Positions 8,322 to 16,862 of a stretch of 29,167 bases of DNA are shown here, one piece after another. Each line of letters starts with the position of its first letter. Positions within the stretch are counted from its first letter, which is position 1. The notes beneath the pieces were generated by a model. That model did not search any database. It saw only the letters and a program-made list of their open reading frames with translations, and was not told the origin of the DNA. The translations under genes were made by a program, and so were the position numbers. This DNA is from Clostridia bacterium (GTDB lineage Bacteria; Bacillota; Clostridia; Christensenellales; UBA1242), in the NCBI GenBank assembly GCA_028694075.1, contig JAQUUD010000005.1, forward strand, positions 1-29,167. The letters are read 5' to 3'.

Positions 8322-8885
8322 ATGAATTTTGAGAAAAAAATTAAGGCAAAAACTGAATCAACTCATATCTTAATTAATTCGGCAAAGAAAAGGAATAAAA
8401 AAAAGAAAAAAGCGTTTTTCGCAGGTTCTTTTGATCCTTTTACTATTGGGCATCTTAATATAGCATTAAAAGCCTGTGAACTATTTGATGATGTTTATAT
8501 TGGGATAGGTAAAAATGAAAATAAAAAAAGAACATATTCCGAGATTAAAATGAAAAAGGCAATCGAAAACTTGCTTACCAAACAAAAAATTTCAAATGTT
8601 TTTGTGGTTATTTATGGTGGAATGACTTATGAACAAGCGAAAAATTTAGGCTGTAACTGGTTAGTAAGGGGTTTACGAAATGAAAAAGATTTTATTTATG
8701 AAGAAACTGTAGCAGATTATAATGAGAAAATTGGAAACTTACAAACAATATATTTTAGAGCAGACGAAAATTTAAAAGAAATAAGTTCTAGCAAATTCAA
8801 AGAGATGAATTCCAATGAAATGCTTGATGAGCAAAAAAATAATATGGTCCCAAAAGAAATATTGGAAATTTTACAAAATCACTAA
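8322..8885 (+). CDS. coaD: Phosphopantetheine adenylyltransferase-like nucleotidyltransferase
   Basis: The 187-residue protein has the CoaD motifs in order: GSFDPFTIGH (35-44) with the T/H nucleotidyltransferase signature, KNENKKR where the phosphate-contacting lysine lies, VRGLRNEKDFIYE (about 126-138), and ISSSKFKEM near the C-terminus matching the SSSxVK site. CoaD transfers AMP from ATP to 4'-phosphopantetheine, the fourth step of coenzyme A synthesis, in the cytoplasm. It differs from typical CoaD (about 160 residues) by a lysine-rich N-terminal extension of some 30 residues (NKKKKK), and the segment between the two core motifs is divergent. It may be a paralogue rather than the housekeeping enzyme. 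It has its own promoter; the ribosome binding site (AAGAGA) is weak. Confidence 0.75.
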   Translation: MNFEKKIKAKTESTHILINSAKKRNKKKKKAFFAGSFDPFTIGHLNIALKACELFDDVYIGIGKNENKKRTYSEIKMKKAIENLLTKQKISNVFVVIYGGMTYEQAKNLGCNWLVRGLRNEKDFIYEETVADYNEKIGNLQTIYFRADENLKEISSSKFKEMNSNEMLDEQKNNMVPKEILEILQNH

Positions 8886-9000
8886 TATTCAAAATTTTTA
8901 AATTATTTTAAATTATAAATCAAAATTAGTTAGTTATAAGTTTTGCGAGCATTCAAAAAATATTGATAAATATCAAAATCATGATAAAATAATATATAAA

Positions 9001-9029
9001 TTGACAAATTAAATTTTAAGTGATAAACT
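9001..9029 (+). promoter_or_regulatory. Probable promoter of the DUF4116-like gene
   Basis: TTGACA (9001-9006), a 17-bp spacer and TAAACT (9024-9029), a four-of-six -10. It precedes a good ribosome binding site at 9037-9043. Confidence 0.55.
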
Positions 9030-9051
9030 GGTAATCAAAGGAGAAACTAGT

Positions 9052-9150
9052 ATGGATTTAGATAAAAAAATTGAAAAATTTGTAAGTTCTAAAACTTTTA
9101 GATTAATGCATCCCAGTTTAAAAAGTGATAAGGAATTTATTTTGAAATGA
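9052..9150 (+). CDS. 32-residue ORF, probable N-terminal part of a frameshifted DUF4116-like gene
   Basis: ATG 9052 follows AAAGGAG by 8 bases, the best initiation site in this region. The frame runs 32 codons and ends at TGA 9148-9150, overlapping the next ATG as ATGA. Its last residues, SDKEFILK, are the usual beginning of a DUF4116-type helical repeat. They continue sensibly into the next frame as MIKDKPYGVEYVSENL. One extra A in the GAAATG run would join the two into a 228-residue protein. This points to a one-base deletion, a sequence error, or translational re-initiation at ATGA. It is too short to have a recognisable function alone. Confidence 0.6.
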   Translation: MDLDKKIEKFVSSKTFRLMHPSLKSDKEFILK

Positions 9151-9737
9151 TTAAAGATAAACCTTATGGTGTTGAATATGTTTCTGAAAATTTATTAACT
9201 GATGATTCATTTATCTTAGATATGTGCAAGGTCGACTTAAGCGTTTTATCTCATATTAAAAATGAAAATGTTGTGGAAATATTAAAAGAAAATCCTTCTT
9301 TTGCTTTTGATTTAGTAGAATTGAATGGTGAAATGATTGAATTTTTTTCAGATAAAATAAGAAATGATGATAGAATAATAAATAAAGCCTTAGTACAAAT
9401 TTTTTCGTCAAAACCCAATCTTGATGTTAAGCAAATTAATGAAAGAAAATTATTTTCAGATGAACAAATTGCAACCTTTTTTTCAAATGAGGGAAGGGTT
9501 ATTCAAGTTCAAGAAAAAATAAAATCAAATATGATTAATTCAATAAACAATTTTCAGGGCAGTAAGGAAGAACTTGAAAATTATGGTAATGAAATTCTAG
9601 CACAAGTTACAGATAGTATTGAAGCGATTTCAAAAATTCAACAAGAATATGTAACTTCAGCACAACAAACCAAAGAAAAAAATGAAGATTTAAAAAATAT
9701 GATTCAAGATTTAAAGATTAAGATACAAGAATTATAA
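9147..9737 (+). CDS. DUF4116-like helical protein with C-terminal coiled coil
   Basis: The 196 residues read as short helical repeats in the first half, for example GVEYVSENLLTDDSFIL, which resembles DUF4116 repeats (xxYASxxLxxDxxVxLxAV). The last 70 residues, from about 125 to 196, form a charged, heptad-like coiled coil (SIEAISKIQQEY, EKNEDLKNMIQDL). No signal peptide or membrane segment is present, so a cytoplasmic scaffold-type role is possible but unproven. The ATG at 9147 has no ribosome binding site of its own and overlaps the stop of the preceding 32-codon ORF. Its translation therefore depends on coupling, or the true gene begins at 9052 in another frame. DUF4116 itself has no assigned reaction. 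Confidence 0.65.
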   Translation: MIKDKPYGVEYVSENLLTDDSFILDMCKVDLSVLSHIKNENVVEILKENPSFAFDLVELNGEMIEFFSDKIRNDDRIINKALVQIFSSKPNLDVKQINERKLFSDEQIATFFSNEGRVIQVQEKIKSNMINSINNFQGSKEELENYGNEILAQVTDSIEAISKIQQEYVTSAQQTKEKNEDLKNMIQDLKIKIQEL

Positions 9738-9753
9738 AATTTGGAGATTGAAA

Positions 9754-9855
9754 ATGAGTGATAATAAAGAATTAAAACAAAAAATAATCAAATGTTTAGA
9801 AATTAAAATTAATAAAATGTTTGTGCCAATCCTTGCAAATTGCAAAATAAAATAA
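9754..9855 (+). CDS. 33-residue hypothetical protein
   Basis: ATG 9754 follows TTGGAGAT at good spacing and is 16 bases after the previous stop, so it is probably co-transcribed. The peptide starts MSDNKELKQKIIKCLEIKI and ends with a short hydrophobic FVPILANCKIK. It contains two cysteines. No family was recognised; it may be the remnant N-terminus of a longer gene. The good ribosome binding site and position before a terminator are the only support. Confidence 0.45.
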   Translation: MSDNKELKQKIIKCLEIKINKMFVPILANCKIK

Positions 9856-9906
9856 TTTAACTGAATAAAACAATTGTAAACTGTTTTATAAATGTTTTAT
9901 GATATT

Positions 9907-9934
9907 AAAAAAGTGCTTTGACGGCACTTTTTTT
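9907..9934 (+). terminator. Rho-independent terminator after the DUF4116-like unit
   Basis: The arms AAAAAAGTGC / GCACTTTTTT surround a 7-nt loop and run into a T tract ending at 9934. It closes the 9052-9855 transcription unit. Confidence 0.85.
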
Positions 9935-10154
9935 AATTGTATGATTTTTCTAAATATATTAATTTACTTAAGATTTAAAGTTTTGATAGTTTTATGTAAA
10001 TATTGGTTGCTTTTTTAGTAATTGTTGTTTATAAACTTCATTTTTTATATTTGTTTTAAATTTAATAAAAAAACTTAAATATAATTTACATTTTTTATTT
10101 TAGTTATATTTTTTTTCAATTATCATTGTATTTTAAGCAAGTATTCAATTTTAA

Positions 10155-10183
10155 TTGACATATTTCGTTATGTTTTATATAAT
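10155..10183 (+). promoter_or_regulatory. Perfect-consensus promoter of the guanylate kinase-like gene
   Basis: TTGACA (10155-10160), exactly 17 bp, then TATAAT (10178-10183). Both boxes match consensus at all positions. AAAGGAG follows at 10193-10199 before ATG 10210. Confidence 0.9.
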
Positions 10184-10209
10184 TTAAAAGACAAAGGAGA
10201 TTATATCAT

Positions 10210-10773
10210 ATGCTTATCATCATATCAGGCTTTTCAGGTGCCGGCAAAAACACTGTTATTAATGAATTGATGAAAAGAAATGAAAATCTTTTTTTTCTTA
10301 AAAGTTGCACAACAAGAAAAAAGCGACAAGACGAAGATAAAAATTCCTATATTTTTTTAAATAAAAAAACATTTGATAAAATGCTTGAAAATGGGGAAAT
10401 TATTGAATGTGAGGAAATTCACCAAAACTTTTATGGAATTTCTAAAACTTCGCTTGATGACGTTATTTCTTGTGATAAAGAAAAAAAACACTTTATAAAA
10501 GATGTCGGGGTTCTTGGTCAAATCAATTTAATTCGACTTTTAAAAAATTATAATATCAAAATTTTATCAATTTTTTTAACAGTACCGAAAAATGAGTTAA
10601 TAAAAAGACTTATCAATCGTGGCGAACCGGATATTGACCTTAGGCTTTCAAGAATGGAGTTTGAAGAGAATTACATAGGCAACTTTGATGCAACAATAAA
10701 AAATTTGAATCTTAATAAAACAATTAAAAAAATTGAAAAACTTATAAAGAAGTTTGAAAGCAAACGTCGCTAA
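10210..10773 (+). CDS. Divergent guanylate kinase family protein
   Basis: Guanylate kinases convert GMP to GDP with ATP. The P-loop is SGFSGAGKNT (6-15), with Asn where Gly/Ser is usual. The GMP-binding TTRxxRxxE motif is intact (T34-E42), followed by SYIFL and by GEIIECEEIHQNFYG, matching the E-x-A-x-V-x-x-x-x-YG site. The lid/arginine region RLINRGEPDIDLRLSRMEFE also fits. The usual IDxxGA segment is altered to KDVGVLGQ. At 187 residues it is about 15-20 shorter than housekeeping Gmk. All GMP-contact residues I can place are kept, so activity is plausible, but it looks like a paralogue rather than the essential gmk. It has its own perfect promoter and is transcribed alone. Confidence 0.75.
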   Translation: MLIIISGFSGAGKNTVINELMKRNENLFFLKSCTTRKKRQDEDKNSYIFLNKKTFDKMLENGEIIECEEIHQNFYGISKTSLDDVISCDKEKKHFIKDVGVLGQINLIRLLKNYNIKILSIFLTVPKNELIKRLINRGEPDIDLRLSRMEFEENYIGNFDATIKNLNLNKTIKKIEKLIKKFESKRR

Positions 10774-10998
10774 TTCCTATAAGCAAGCATTGAACTCGGG
10801 TGCCGGTCCCCTCTAATATTATTTCAGGAACTTGCGACAGTTTTATAAAATCGTTTGTTGACAGTATAAACAAAAATGTTAAGCAAATTTCTACTTCTAA
10901 AATAAAAAGTATTTTCAAAACTAAAATAATTAGTTATATTTAGTTATATTAAGTAATAAATTAACAATAAATCATAATAAGATTTAAGGAGGTTAAAA

Positions 10999-11580
10999 AT
11001 GTTAGGATTTGTTAGTGTGGGAGTAATTATTGCAATTATAATTGGAGTTTTGTTATTGGTGGTTCTGCCGTTATGGTTGATTGCTTCCTATAATGCTTTT
11101 ATTAAATTTCGTAATAATGTTGATGAAGCATTTTCCACAATGGACGTTTACTTAAAAAAGAGATATGATTTAATACCAAATTTTGTTGAAACCGTTAAGG
11201 GGTATGCAAAACACGAAAAGGAAACGCTTGAAAAAGTTATGCAGGCAAGATATTCAGCGATGAATGCCTCAACAACAGAGCAAAAAATTAATAATGAAAA
11301 TATTTTGCAGGGCGCACTGAAAAGTTTGTTTGCGGTTGCGGAGAGTTATCCTGATTTGAAAGCAAACCAAAATTTTATTGAATTGCAAAAAACGTTAAAA
11401 GACTTGGAAGCTGAAATTGCAAATTCAAGAAAATATTATAATGGCGTTGTTAAAATTTATAACACCAAACGCGAAATTTTCCCTTCTAATTTAATTGCAG
11501 GGATTTTCAAATTTTCTAAAAAACCTTTGTTCGAAGTTGATACTGCCGAAGAACGCAAAAATGTTAAAGTTAGTTTTTAA
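10999..11580 (+). CDS. lemA: LemA family membrane protein
   Basis: The 193-residue protein has an N-terminal membrane anchor (about 8-30), then the LemA signature: SYNAFIKFRNNVDEAFSTMD, KKRYDLIPNFVETVKGYAKHE and a helical region ending with YYNGVVKIYNTKREIFPSN. LemA proteins are membrane-anchored helical-bundle proteins of unclear molecular role, most of the protein lying outside the cytoplasm. AAGGAGG stands 5-6 bases before ATG. It is 7 bases upstream of the DUF2207 gene, a pairing seen widely in Firmicutes, suggesting a shared envelope function. Length is typical of the family. Confidence 0.93.
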   Translation: MLGFVSVGVIIAIIIGVLLLVVLPLWLIASYNAFIKFRNNVDEAFSTMDVYLKKRYDLIPNFVETVKGYAKHEKETLEKVMQARYSAMNASTTEQKINNENILQGALKSLFAVAESYPDLKANQNFIELQKTLKDLEAEIANSRKYYNGVVKIYNTKREIFPSNLIAGIFKFSKKPLFEVDTAEERKNVKVSF

Positions 11581-11587
11581 GGTATAA

Positions 11588-13585
11588 ATGAATAAAATCA
11601 AATATTTTATAGGATCTGCAATACTTATTTTCATTGTTGGAATAATAGGCTTTTCTTTTATTTATCCATATTTTGCCGATGCAACAGGGGCAACAATTCA
11701 AGATAACAGTGATGAATATAAAATTTCATCTTATTCTGTAAATATTGATGTGGCACAAAACAATATTTTGACAGTAACTGAAAATATCAATGTTTATTTT
11801 TATGAAGAAAGTCAGGGTATTTATAGGTTTTTACCAGAAACAACAACTGTTAAATTTTTTAACAGCCAAAATGAACTTATCAGCAAAAATTATAATGTAA
11901 GTTATAATTTAATTGATTCAAGTGAAAATTCTTTGGTTTCTAGCGAAGATGGTTTTTATGTTATTAAACTAATGACATCAGGAATTTATTATCAAAATGA
12001 ATCAAGGAATTATGAAATTCAATATAGCGTTAATTTAGGAAATGACCGCATTCCTGAATTCGACCAGTTTTATTACAATGTTATCGGACAATATTGGGAC
12101 ACAAGCATTGAAGATATTTCAGTTACAATCAACTTTCCAACTGAGATAGATGAACAGTCAAGAGAAAATGCTGAAGCCTATGCGGGCGAATATGGTTCAG
12201 TTGATGCGGTCGATTTTGAATGGAATCCAGCAGGCACAACATTAACCTTAACTTATGATGAATTGGCTTATGGCGAAGGCATAACTGTTCGGGTGTTCTT
12301 AGGTGAAGGGTATTATTCTGCTCAGCCATTTGATCGCTGGCTTAATGTATTAACTTTGATTTTAATTATTTCGCTTGCTATCTTAGCATTTGTTTTGTTT
12401 AAAAAACATTCAAATTCAAAAACAATTGTACCTGTTGTTCAGTTTAGCGTAAACAAAAAATTTACACCTGCAGATGTCGGATATATTATGGATAAACAAG
12501 TGGACAATAAAGATGTGGCTTCGCTCATAATATACTGGGCACAACAGGGTTATGTTGAAATTGTTGAAAAAGATAAAACAACCTTTATACGAAAACTTAA
12601 AAAACCTGAAAATATGAAAAGTTATGAGCAAACATTGTTCAATGTAATCTTTGAAGACGAAAAGCCCAAACCCAAATTAAAAAGTGAAAAAGAAACCAAA
12701 GGTGAACCTGAATTCCCGCTTTTAGAAATTAATGAAATCGGCAAAAAGATTGCTCTTCACATTCCGGCAATCAAATCAGAAATCTCAAATCTTAATCAAC
12801 CACTATTTAACACATCGGCAATCAATTCAAGAATGCTTTTAATAATTCTTATGGGAGTAATGTTTGCCATTACGGGAGTTGCAATCAATCTTCTTAATGT
12901 GATAATGTGGAAAGTTATTATATCCGCTCTGTTGGGGCTTTTTGTAATCGGAATATTATATCTAGTTTCAAGAAATACAGACACAAATCATTTTATGTCG
13001 AAAAAAGATAAATTCTATGCTTTTCTGATATTGGCTTTAAGTTTGGGTTTAATAATCTGGTTTTTAATAACCTCTTTTGACGCTTATTGTGACTTGCTTT
13101 TAACCAGCATTTGGATTGTTTTGGAATTATTGTTTGTGGGCTTTTTGCTTTTCAAATTTAATGTCCGAACTGATGAAGGCATTTCTGAATTAGGCGACAT
13201 AATTGGTTTAAAAAACTTTATTGAAGTTGCAGAAAAAAGCAGGCTTAAAATGCTTGTTAAAGATAATCCAAGTGCTTTTTACGACATTTTGCCGTATGCT
13301 TATGTTTTAGGCGTATATGAAAAATGGTGCAAAAAATTTGAAAAAATTTCAATAGAAACACCTAACTGGTATGTTAGCGATAGCCCAAATTTGTTTAACA
13401 CATTAATCTTTATTCACATAATGGATAGCAGTTGCAATCAAATTTTACGAGGTATTGACATTGCACGCATTGCAAATCTAGCAGAAAATGCCAAAAACTT
13501 GACCGGCGGGTTTGGAAAAGGTGGCGGATTTGGCGGAGGCTTCACTGGCGGTGGTTTTGGCGGTGGCGGTGGCGGTCGTTGTTAA
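11588..13585 (+). CDS. DUF2207 domain membrane protein with Gly-rich C-terminus
   Basis: The 665-residue protein begins with a signal-anchor segment (about 5-27). The DUF2207 beta domain follows (about 45-235, with YSVNIDVAQNNILTVTENI and QYWDTSIEDISVTINFP), then a membrane helix near 252-271 and a cytoplasmic region. Four helices lie between 419 and 525. After a soluble domain it ends in a glycine-rich tail (GGGFGGGFTGGGFGGGGGG, then RC). The order and tail are characteristic of YciQ/DUF2207 proteins encoded beside LemA. The function is unknown; an envelope role is inferred. AAGGT lies 6 bases before the ATG, and the gene follows lemA by 7 bases. Its 3' end has a decayed copy downstream at 13711-13800. 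Confidence 0.92.
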   Translation: MNKIKYFIGSAILIFIVGIIGFSFIYPYFADATGATIQDNSDEYKISSYSVNIDVAQNNILTVTENINVYFYEESQGIYRFLPETTTVKFFNSQNELISKNYNVSYNLIDSSENSLVSSEDGFYVIKLMTSGIYYQNESRNYEIQYSVNLGNDRIPEFDQFYYNVIGQYWDTSIEDISVTINFPTEIDEQSRENAEAYAGEYGSVDAVDFEWNPAGTTLTLTYDELAYGEGITVRVFLGEGYYSAQPFDRWLNVLTLILIISLAILAFVLFKKHSNSKTIVPVVQFSVNKKFTPADVGYIMDKQVDNKDVASLIIYWAQQGYVEIVEKDKTTFIRKLKKPENMKSYEQTLFNVIFEDEKPKPKLKSEKETKGEPEFPLLEINEIGKKIALHIPAIKSEISNLNQPLFNTSAINSRMLLIILMGVMFAITGVAINLLNVIMWKVIISALLGLFVIGILYLVSRNTDTNHFMSKKDKFYAFLILALSLGLIIWFLITSFDAYCDLLLTSIWIVLELLFVGFLLFKFNVRTDEGISELGDIIGLKNFIEVAEKSRLKMLVKDNPSAFYDILPYAYVLGVYEKWCKKFEKISIETPNWYVSDSPNLFNTLIFIHIMDSSCNQILRGIDIARIANLAENAKNLTGGFGKGGGFGGGFTGGGFGGGGGGRC

Positions 13586-13710
13586 ATCATTTAATTGAAA
13601 ATAAACAAAATATTTTTTATTTAAAAGTCTTATTTTGATTTTTAAGTATATATAAAATTTAAAAAAATTTAAAGATTAATAGCGATTACATTTAACTAAT
13701 CTTTAAACTT

Positions 13711-13800
13711 AAAATTTGAAAAATTTTAATACACCAAACTAGTATACTAGCGATAACCCAAGTTTGTTTAACACATAAAATTTTATTAACGTAGCAATCA
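13711..13800 (+). pseudogene. Decayed duplicate of the DUF2207 gene 3' region
   Basis: Bases 13734-13778 match 13361-13405 of the upstream DUF2207 gene at 38 of 45 positions. Weaker similarity continues on both sides (AAAATTTGAAAAA before, GTAGCAATCA against GTTGCAATCA after). In the copied frame the tryptophan codon is TAG (TPN-stop-YTSDNPSLFNT), and TAA ends the block. It is therefore a relic of a tandem duplication or of a second, deleted DUF2207 gene, not a coding sequence. Confidence 0.75.
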
Positions 13801-13812
13801 TTTTCGAATAAT

Positions 13813-13848
13813 AAAAAAATAGCAAAAATAATAATTTGCTATTTTTTT
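13813..13848. terminator. Bidirectional terminator between DUF2207 and secA
   Basis: The 14-bp arms AAAAAAATAGCAAA (13813-13826) and the exact complement (13835-13848) enclose an 8-nt A/T loop. A/T tracts at both ends make it usable from either direction, closing the lemA operon on the plus strand and possibly secA on the minus strand. Confidence 0.85.
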
Positions 13849-13859
13849 ATGGTTATATA

Positions 13860-14060
13860 TACAAATGTTTATGCTGGGGATTCGCAAGTCAATAAAACCC
13901 CTTTAGGTCAGTTAGTAACAATCGACAAATGGCGAAACTTCACCACTCTTTTATGATGTGCTACAACATTCTTTTAAAGTGAGAACTATCCAGTTTTAGT
14001 TTCTGCTGGATTTGTTCCCTTAAGTGGGGCTAGTAAACCACCGGCTAAGCCGGCAGTTCT
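13860..14060. ncRNA. Hairpin-rich ORF-less segment, candidate structured RNA or IS200/IS605-type remnant
   Basis: This is a non-coding island richer in GC than its flanks. Visible stems are GGGG/CCCC (13876-13879 with 13898-13901), ATCCAG/CTGGAT (13988-13993 with 14006-14011), a short TCCC/GGGG (14016-14019 with 14026-14029) and CCGGC-TAA-GCCGG (14041-14053). The final hairpin, with CTTAAGTGGGG and CTAGTAAACCACC before it and GTTC after it, resembles the right end of IS200/IS605 elements, where omega RNAs lie. No tnpA or tnpB is present. The strand is unknown: it could be in the 3' region of the secA transcript. This is resemblance from memory only. Confidence 0.4.
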
Positions 14061-14133
14061 AATTATAATTATTTTTTTAATCAGTACAAAAATGCATCTT
14101 TTTAAAACAGACCATAAACTAAATTAATTCAAT

Positions 14134-16815
14134 TTATTTACCGCAACAATTTTTAAACTTTTTTCCGCTTCCGCACGGACAAGGCTCATTTCGCCCTGCA
14201 ATTTTTTCGGTTTTCACTGGGGCTTTTGGTCCATTTTCAATTACATTAATTGGTTTCACTGGTTTATATATTGGAGTGTTAACAGGCCCATTAGGCTGAA
14301 TGTTTAATTGAAAATTCAAAACAAACTGGCATGTGTTTTCGCAAATTGTTTGTATCATCGTATCAAACAATTCAAATCCTTCATTTTTAAACGCCACAAT
14401 CGGGTCTTGATTTCCGTATTGCCTCAACGTAATTTCATTTCGCAAAACATTCATTTGGTCAATGTGCGTCATCCACAAATCATCAACAACAGTTAAAAGA
14501 ATATGTTTTTCAATTCCGGAAAAATCCAAATTAAATCTTTGTGCTTCGGCTTGCTTCTCATCATATCTTGAATAAATTACTTTCAAAATCTTGTCAACCA
14601 CATCTTGAAATTCGCAGTCGTCAACAAATTCTGTTGTAACAAGATTTGTTTCTTTCGGGAACAACTTGTCTTCCAGCCCAATATTTAAAGGCTCTAAATT
14701 CCACTCAAAATATGGTTTATTTGCGTCCAAATATGTGTTTACAAGTCGACCGACATAATCCGGGAACATATCCATAATTTGATTGTGCACATCAATACCG
14801 TCAAGCACCTTATTTCTTTCTTTATAAATTATTTCCCTTTGCTTGTTCATTACATCATCAAACTGAATTGTACTTCGGCGATAAGAATAATTTTGCGCTT
14901 CAATTCTTTTTTGTGCTTTTTCAATTTGCTTGCTGAGCATACGCATTTGAAGCGGTGTGTCTTCAGCAACTCTTAAAAATGAAGCAACTTTTTGAAGCCA
15001 CTCACCAGCAAATCGTCGCATTAAATCATCTTCCATTGAAACAAAAAACACAGAAGAACCCGGGTCGCCTTGACGCGCTGAACGTCCACGCAACTGATTA
15101 TCAATTCTTCTGGATTCGTGCCTTTCAGTTCCCACAATATGAAGACCGCCAAAACTAACAACTTCTTCTTTTTCTTTATCAGTTATCGTTTTGAATTTTT
15201 CATAGTATTTTTGAAAAGCAATTTTTGCATTTTGCAATTCTTCATTATCCGAATTGCCAAAAGCAGTGGAATAAGAAATTTGGGCTTCTGTGAAATTCTC
15301 ATCACGCATTTGCTTCTTTGCCATAAATTCAGGATTGCCACCCAGCAAAATATCTGTTCCTCTGCCCGCCATATTTGTTGCAATTGTAACTGCACCCTTA
15401 CGGCCGGCTTGTGCAACTATTTCACTTTCCTGCTCGTGATTTTTGGCATTTAGCACAACGTGTTGAATTTTTCTTCGCCTTAATGCATTTGAAATTTCTT
15501 CACTTTTGTCAATCGTAACCGTTCCAATTAATATTGGTCGTCCCGTGTTATGAACTTGCTCCACTTCATTTGCAATGGCATTTATTTTTCCCCTTATATT
15601 TGTATAAACAATATCAGGTTCATCAATTCTGCGATTTGGTTTGTTCGGCGGAATTGTAACAACATCAAGTTTATAGATTTCACCAAATTCAGTTTCTTCA
15701 GTTTTTGCTGTTCCTGTCATACCGCTAAGTTTTTTATAAAGCCTAAAATAATTTTGGAATGTTATTGTAGCAAGTATTTTATTTTCATTTTTGATTTTGA
15801 CGCCTTCTTTTGCTTCAACCGCTTGATGTAACCCTTCCGGATATCTACGGTTAATCATAAGACGACCAGTGAACTCATCAACAATAATTATTTCGTCATC
15901 TTTGACAATGTAATTTTCATCACATTTCATAATAAAATTTGCACGCAGTGCGTTCATTATGTGATGATTTATTTCAATGCAAGTGATATCTGAAAGATTT
16001 TCAATCTTAAAAAATTTTTCTGCTTTTGAAATTCCCTCTTCGGTTAAATGAATGGTTTTCTCTCTTAATTGAATAATATAATCTTCATTTTCTTTAAGAG
16101 TCTTTATAAATTTTTGAGCGGTATAATAAGTGTCGCTTGATTTAACGCCTTGTCCACTTATTATAAGCGGATTTCTTGCCTCATCAACCAAAACACTATC
16201 CGCCTCATCAACAATGGCAAACTCGTATCCGCGTTGAAATCGTCTTTCTGCTCGGATTGCCATATTATCCCGAAGATAATCAAAACCCAAAGCATTATTG
16301 GTTGCATATGTTATATCTGCCCTGTATGCTTCACGTTTTTTTGTATCTTCCATATCAGTTGACACAAAGCCAACGGTTAAACCTAAAAATCTATGGATTT
16401 TTCCCATCCATTCACTGTCACGATGAGCAAGATATTCGTTTACTGTTACAATGTGAACACCTTTGCCGTTTAAAGCATTAAGATAAGCGGGCAAGGTTGC
16501 GACCAAGGTTTTACCTTCACCGGTTGCCATTTCGGAAATTCTGCCTTGATGCAATGCAATTCCACCCAAAACCTGAACATAAAAATGTTTCATATTTAAA
16601 ACGCGCGAAGCAGTTTCTCGCACAACGGCAAAAGCATCGGGCAAAATGTCATTTAATGTTTCCCCGCTATTTAATCTTTCTTTTAATTTAGGTGTCATCG
16701 ATTTAAGTTCTTCATCAGTCATCACACTGTAAATTTCTTCTTTTTGAATAACTTTGTCTGCAATTTTTTTAAGTTTATTTAAACTTATTGTATTTGCTGA
16801 TGTAAAAATTCCCAT
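14134..16815 (-). CDS. secA: Protein translocase ATPase SecA
   Basis: SecA drives preproteins through SecYEG using ATP, at the inner face of the membrane. The 893-residue protein is full length. Walker A (MATGEGKT, GEGKT at 99-103), the DEAD-box VDEADSVLVDEARNPLIISG near 203, the motif GRGTDILLGGNP and the helicase RQGDPGSSVFFVS are all present. It ends with the zinc-binding SEC-C tail CPCGSGKKFKNCC that contacts SecB and the ribosome in other bacteria. AAGGAG stands 6 bases before the ATG. It appears to be transcribed alone from a promoter at 16863-16892. Confidence 0.98.
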   Translation of the reverse strand: MGIFTSANTISLNKLKKIADKVIQKEEIYSVMTDEELKSMTPKLKERLNSGETLNDILPDAFAVVRETASRVLNMKHFYVQVLGGIALHQGRISEMATGEGKTLVATLPAYLNALNGKGVHIVTVNEYLAHRDSEWMGKIHRFLGLTVGFVSTDMEDTKKREAYRADITYATNNALGFDYLRDNMAIRAERRFQRGYEFAIVDEADSVLVDEARNPLIISGQGVKSSDTYYTAQKFIKTLKENEDYIIQLREKTIHLTEEGISKAEKFFKIENLSDITCIEINHHIMNALRANFIMKCDENYIVKDDEIIIVDEFTGRLMINRRYPEGLHQAVEAKEGVKIKNENKILATITFQNYFRLYKKLSGMTGTAKTEETEFGEIYKLDVVTIPPNKPNRRIDEPDIVYTNIRGKINAIANEVEQVHNTGRPILIGTVTIDKSEEISNALRRRKIQHVVLNAKNHEQESEIVAQAGRKGAVTIATNMAGRGTDILLGGNPEFMAKKQMRDENFTEAQISYSTAFGNSDNEELQNAKIAFQKYYEKFKTITDKEKEEVVSFGGLHIVGTERHESRRIDNQLRGRSARQGDPGSSVFFVSMEDDLMRRFAGEWLQKVASFLRVAEDTPLQMRMLSKQIEKAQKRIEAQNYSYRRSTIQFDDVMNKQREIIYKERNKVLDGIDVHNQIMDMFPDYVGRLVNTYLDANKPYFEWNLEPLNIGLEDKLFPKETNLVTTEFVDDCEFQDVVDKILKVIYSRYDEKQAEAQRFNLDFSGIEKHILLTVVDDLWMTHIDQMNVLRNEITLRQYGNQDPIVAFKNEGFELFDTMIQTICENTCQFVLNFQLNIQPNGPVNTPIYKPVKPINVIENGPKAPVKTEKIAGRNEPCPCGSGKKFKNCCGK

Positions 16816-16862
16816 TTAATCTCCTTGAATTCCTATTTTCTGTTATTTTAATAAACAATTTA

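Noticed and set aside
13860..14060. 6S RNA, tmRNA, RNase P RNA or T-box
   Set aside because: None of the conserved landmarks of these RNAs (such as the tmRNA CCA end or the T-box GGGTGGNACC) is present.
14308..16691. Several plus-strand ORFs over secA
   Set aside because: They are antisense shadows of secA, with no ribosome binding site or family.
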